A DNA stretch of 64,000 bases, taken from contig CM067343.1 of the NCBI GenBank assembly GCA_034190875.2, forward strand, positions 38,660,161 to 38,724,160, in the 5' to 3' direction. Positions 60,263 through 64,000 of the stretch are shown one piece after another; position 1 is the stretch's first letter, and the number at the start of each line of letters is the position of its first letter. The translations under genes were made by a program, and so were the position numbers. Source of the stretch: Urechis unicinctus. Taxonomy: Eukaryota; Annelida; Polychaeta; Xenopneusta; Urechidae. The notes under the pieces were generated by a model that saw only the letters and a program-made list of their open reading frames with translations, had not been told where the DNA came from and made no database searches.

Positions 60263-62102
60263 TCATTGCATGGCTAACTTTAGACTCAACATAAAATAGA
60301 AAGTAAACTATTCACGAAAAACAAAAGTTGTCACACACTTCAATAGACCAACTGATTCAAACCGCCCCTAAACGGACACCGACCCGCCCCCCAGGTCTAC
60401 CGGCGGAGGCTGTTTGTCTCTAGCCAAGGAACAGAACACTCTTGAATTCCAACCAAACGCCATTTCTGACATATCAACATTTTTCGGCACATCATTCGGA
60501 CTATACAGTTTACCCCTTTCGGTCTTTTCTACCGTGTTGTGTCTTATCCGTCACCAACGGAAGGACGAAAGCAATCGTGAAATTGCCAATCATATTATTG
60601 AACTCATTAACGTTAACCAAGCGCACAACCAAAAACTTCTAATACTCGATTGGTAACGTTAAAATGCTCACGACTTCTTACACATCATTTGCAACAACTG
60701 TTTTGTGTCTTATTCGTGCTAGCTACTAATTGCAATAACGTCAGTCTTTTCGATGAGTTCAATGTATTCGATCTGTACATGTACAGTTTTATAAAGATTC
60801 AAAGCACTAGGACATCAATTGCTCGATAGCTTTAAGTTATGTGACAATGCTTATCACTTCTTGTCAATCATTTGCTGGCACCGTTTTTGTCTTCTTTGGA
60901 TTACTTGATAATAACAATTCCGTTAGTATACCATCGATGGTTTATTATTGTATAACATATAGTATCTGTGTACATTTAACTTATTGCTATCCCGCGTGTG
61001 GTCAACTAACTAACTAACATATAGCGATACCCACCTCACCACTGGATGAAATTTATAGACTGGACAAGCAATCAATTGATCTTACGCACCACAGTATTAG
61101 AACAATTGTAATTAAGTGCTGCGTGGCAGGTAAATCAGGGTAGTAAAGTGAATGATGTAATATGGTGAACATTTTACTTATTGTTTACAAATAACGGTAA
61201 CACTGTATAATACATACACTGGCACAGTGCTTTTATCACAGAGAATGAATTACGGCTTGCCCCCAACAAACTTCATATACGACTGGTTTGGACGCAAGGT
61301 TGTTACGTGAGTTGTTGTTTGTGCACATAGCTGTGTGATATAGTGTTGTGTGCGACAAAAGGGCAAAATTCTCTTTGAAGCATGTGTATATGATATGATT
61401 ACTTTGACAGAATAGGCATTCTAATTCTATAACGAGGTGGTGCCAACCTTTGTGGTCAGGCTAGCGCTTATATGACATGAAGACACTCTCTTACACATCA
61501 TAGGCTACCTTGTTTTTCATCGCCCCCTGGGATTCTTCACTGTATAGTATCACCGCAGTATCATAGTCTAATTGTGCGCTCAGCTCAGACTCACCGTATT
61601 TTGTTGCCCAAGTTGTCGTATACTTTTAGTCATTGCATCCGTGTCACTAGTAGTTTCATGATGACGCAGGTGATATATTTTGTGCATGTTCGTCATGAGC
61701 TGCGTCAATCTCGCGGATATTTTCACATATCTGACTAAGCTTGATTTAAGTACAGGACATCATTCATCTGTTCTTTTATGACATATATGTACATACTACA
61801 TAGTTGATAAATGTAACTTTGTGACGCTACCGATACCAACACAAAGCATCTTCTATATTCAATGACTTTGTAAGGGAGGGCAGCATATTGAATTGATCGA
61901 TTAAGAGAGCCAAATATATTTTCGTGTGATAACATTGTTATCACGGGTTAACGCGCTCCCGTGTAAACTAACATGAAAAGTTAAATATTGGGTAATATGA
62001 ATACTCTTGTACCAACTATTGACCATTAGGGCGGGAGAAGTAGGCGATGTGCGAGCCGTTTATGGTAGCCTATAGCTAATTAGACCACAGAGAATCAATG
62101 TA
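60263..62102. other. Unmatched non-coding stretch
   Basis: No repeat family or gene was recognised. A perfect palindrome (GTGATAACA-T-centred, 61926-61944) is the only notable local structure. The 80-codon frame at 60414-60656 shows no recognisable domain. Confidence 0.4.
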
Positions 62103-62330
62103 TCAGCGCTTAGCAACGTCGGTGTTTTGCTCATCAGTCAATTCTAGAGTACACCCCAATGGCCGCATATCGACTCCAAATAACCAGATTTGTAAGAGCG
62201 CTGGCATTAGATGTGCTGCGTCTTCCAATTGCCCTACCAATAGTAAACAGCATAAATTAGCAAATTGGCCCCTTTTACCTAATGCGTTGTTCGCGTTTTG
62301 TAGGGTGACTTGTTTCAGCTGTGGTGTCAT
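62103..62330 (-). other. 75-codon open frame with protein-like composition
   Basis: The minus strand reads MTPQLKQVTLQNANNALGK, then a hydrophobic helical stretch CCLLLVGQLEDAAHLMPALL, then a short acidic tail. The composition is more protein-like than that of neighbouring frames and GC content is higher locally, but the plus strand is also open over the same interval and nothing is recognised. It could be an exon, an element fragment or chance. Confidence 0.15.
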
Positions 62331-62334
62331 TTGA

Positions 62335-64000
62335 AGTTTGCATGCAGTTAATCATTTATTCTCGGTTTTAGTGTATCCATATAATCCATTCCATAATCAG
62401 GTTACATGTACTCTTCTTCAAACATGGACACATTTACTATGTCACTATATATTGTTCTACAAATAAGTTTTTCTGATTGCTTCATTTATTCTTGATTGTG
62501 TAAAACGATTTGAAACTGATATGGATAGGAGGTTGCAATTGATGGTGTAACCTGGGCGCAATGTGTGCATGAATCCTACCCGCTTTGCTTTGCCTGAGGG
62601 TTAACGAATGGAATGTGACGATTGAGTGAATTACTCTGCCAGCAATTACCGTATCGGTGTAGAGTTTCCTTCTACTGCTTTATTCTACGTCTCTGAATAA
62701 CGCCATCAATGCATACATTATCCTTTGTTTGAACAATGCCGCAATGTTCACCTGTGCGGATACTCAAACATGGACCTTAGATTGTGGGTGCAGAACAATT
62801 GGACCTGGCGATTGCGGCTCGAATTAACATCTTTTTGACAAAGCGTATCTTTCAAATGAATAACAACTTAGAATGAATCCAAAACTGCCGTCCTTGACTA
62901 TGATGAATATGTCATTTATGTGAACCCATCCGTTGCGTTAAATTTGGCATTTAGCATATCGTATTGCCATTTGATCTGCACGGCGATTGCTATTAGATCA
63001 GCACTAATATTATGTAATTGTCGACTCACGTAAGTTGGTAGAGGTCAGAAAAATTCGGACCCTTGCATGATTTTGCCATATTTATTAGACTTCACCATAT
63101 CACACTAAAAAGAATAACCTCCAACAGGAATAAAATCCGACTTTGTGTGCAGCTTGCAACGGATACCATCGGTTCATAATAACCACAAATATGATCGCTA
63201 TCGCACATCCCGGACACCATTTGTATAACGAAGTAGTTGTATTTGCACGTTGTATTGGCGTTTTTAAAAAACAAATAACACTTTTAACTTTGCCATTTAG
63301 ATATAACAATGACTTAACCTGAAAATTAAATGGTTTGGTGGCCGGGCTAACCAACAGATATATTGCCCCCCTTTCTTTAACATTAGAGGATATCAATTAT
63401 GCGTGACGAGAAGATGAATATGATGGGGAGTATTAGCGGTGATGATAAAAGATGTGATAATCTTTGTGACATGAATACTGATCTCCTTAGATATCAAAGC
63501 AGTATTTGATAAAAACTTTACAAACACGCACCATTTAAACCACCAAAATAAGGTATATCCATGGATGGCTGCCTCACCAATAATCGCATTTCACATCCAA
63601 AATAATCTTAACTAAATAATGAAGCAAATCCATACGATATCTATACTTTAACTCGGTCCTTAATTAACTAATTTAGTATCTTGCTGACCACATAGAATGA
63701 CGCAGTTTGGATTCAAAAACCACATGGTCTGTTATTTACCCAGTTATGGGCAAATCGTGTCCAGAAATAGAATTCCCTATAAATGTTGTGATCAACAATG
63801 CGCATATGCCTTATAGGAAATATCAATCCTCATATGACGTTGAAAAATCGTACTTGTCAAACATCAACACACCATGTACAGCTTAGCCTATATATAAATG
63901 AAACAGACGAAAACAAAGTAATTGAAATAATAAGTAACCTGATAAGATAAATGCAGATATGACGAAATTAGCAATTACTTTATAAAAGAAACCCTGCAGC
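62335..64000. other. Unmatched non-coding stretch to the window end
   Basis: No paralogue, repeat, RNA gene or protein-like frame was recognised. Confidence 0.4.

Overview
The window reads as a gene-poor, AT-rich, repeat-dominated piece of a eukaryotic nuclear genome. There are no operon-like gene arrays, no long open frames, no tRNA or rRNA gene and no CRISPR. It does hold TA, CA, TC, GA and ATC microsatellites, short minisatellites and decayed transposable elements. The element types (Polinton/Maverick-type protein-primed DNA polymerase B and a retroviral-type integrase) suggest an animal, probably an aquatic invertebrate. That placement is an inference with low taxonomic resolution. No intact host protein-coding gene could be supported; the longest non-repetitive open frame is 123 codons and is itself part of a broken polymerase.

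The main structure is paralogy. Copy A (1-20960) is repeated in the same orientation as copy B (28934-45990), at about 85-92% identity by eye in the blocks and with many indels. A third set of older, shuffled fragments (C, 47870-54960) and a fourth (D, about 24160-26470) align to parts of A, B and each other at clearly lower identity. TA-rich arrays (1735-2007, 27816-28073, 29027-29263) lie at or near two of the copy edges.

Layout. 1-7535 is non-coding copy A, with a purine tract, a TA array and an ATC array. 7536-11450 is a 5'-truncated mobile element with a degenerate integrase and a possible long terminal repeat that contains a 31-bp poly-G run. 11451-20960 is the rest of copy A, interrupted by two A-only stretches, one carrying a 12-bp minisatellite. 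20961-28933 separates A and B; it holds two head-to-head Polinton polymerase fragments (21931-23031), the D block, a doubled 14-bp palindrome and a CA/TA array. 28934-45990 is copy B, carrying only the 3' end of the same integrase element (37745-38290). 45991-47870 is unmatched. 47870-54960 is the C mosaic. 55088-55232 is a tandem repeat of about 33 bp. 59667-60262 is a MITE-like element with long terminal inverted repeats. The rest of 55233-64000 has no recognisable gene.

Nothing here acts as a working pathway. The coding signals are relics of mobile elements. The most informative features are the repeated duplication and reshuffling of one non-coding segment family, and the opposed polymerase fragments. 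One minus-strand open frame (2041-2277 and 29578-29796) keeps its start, its reading frame and nearly its stop in both A and B, and is the only small-protein candidate worth testing.
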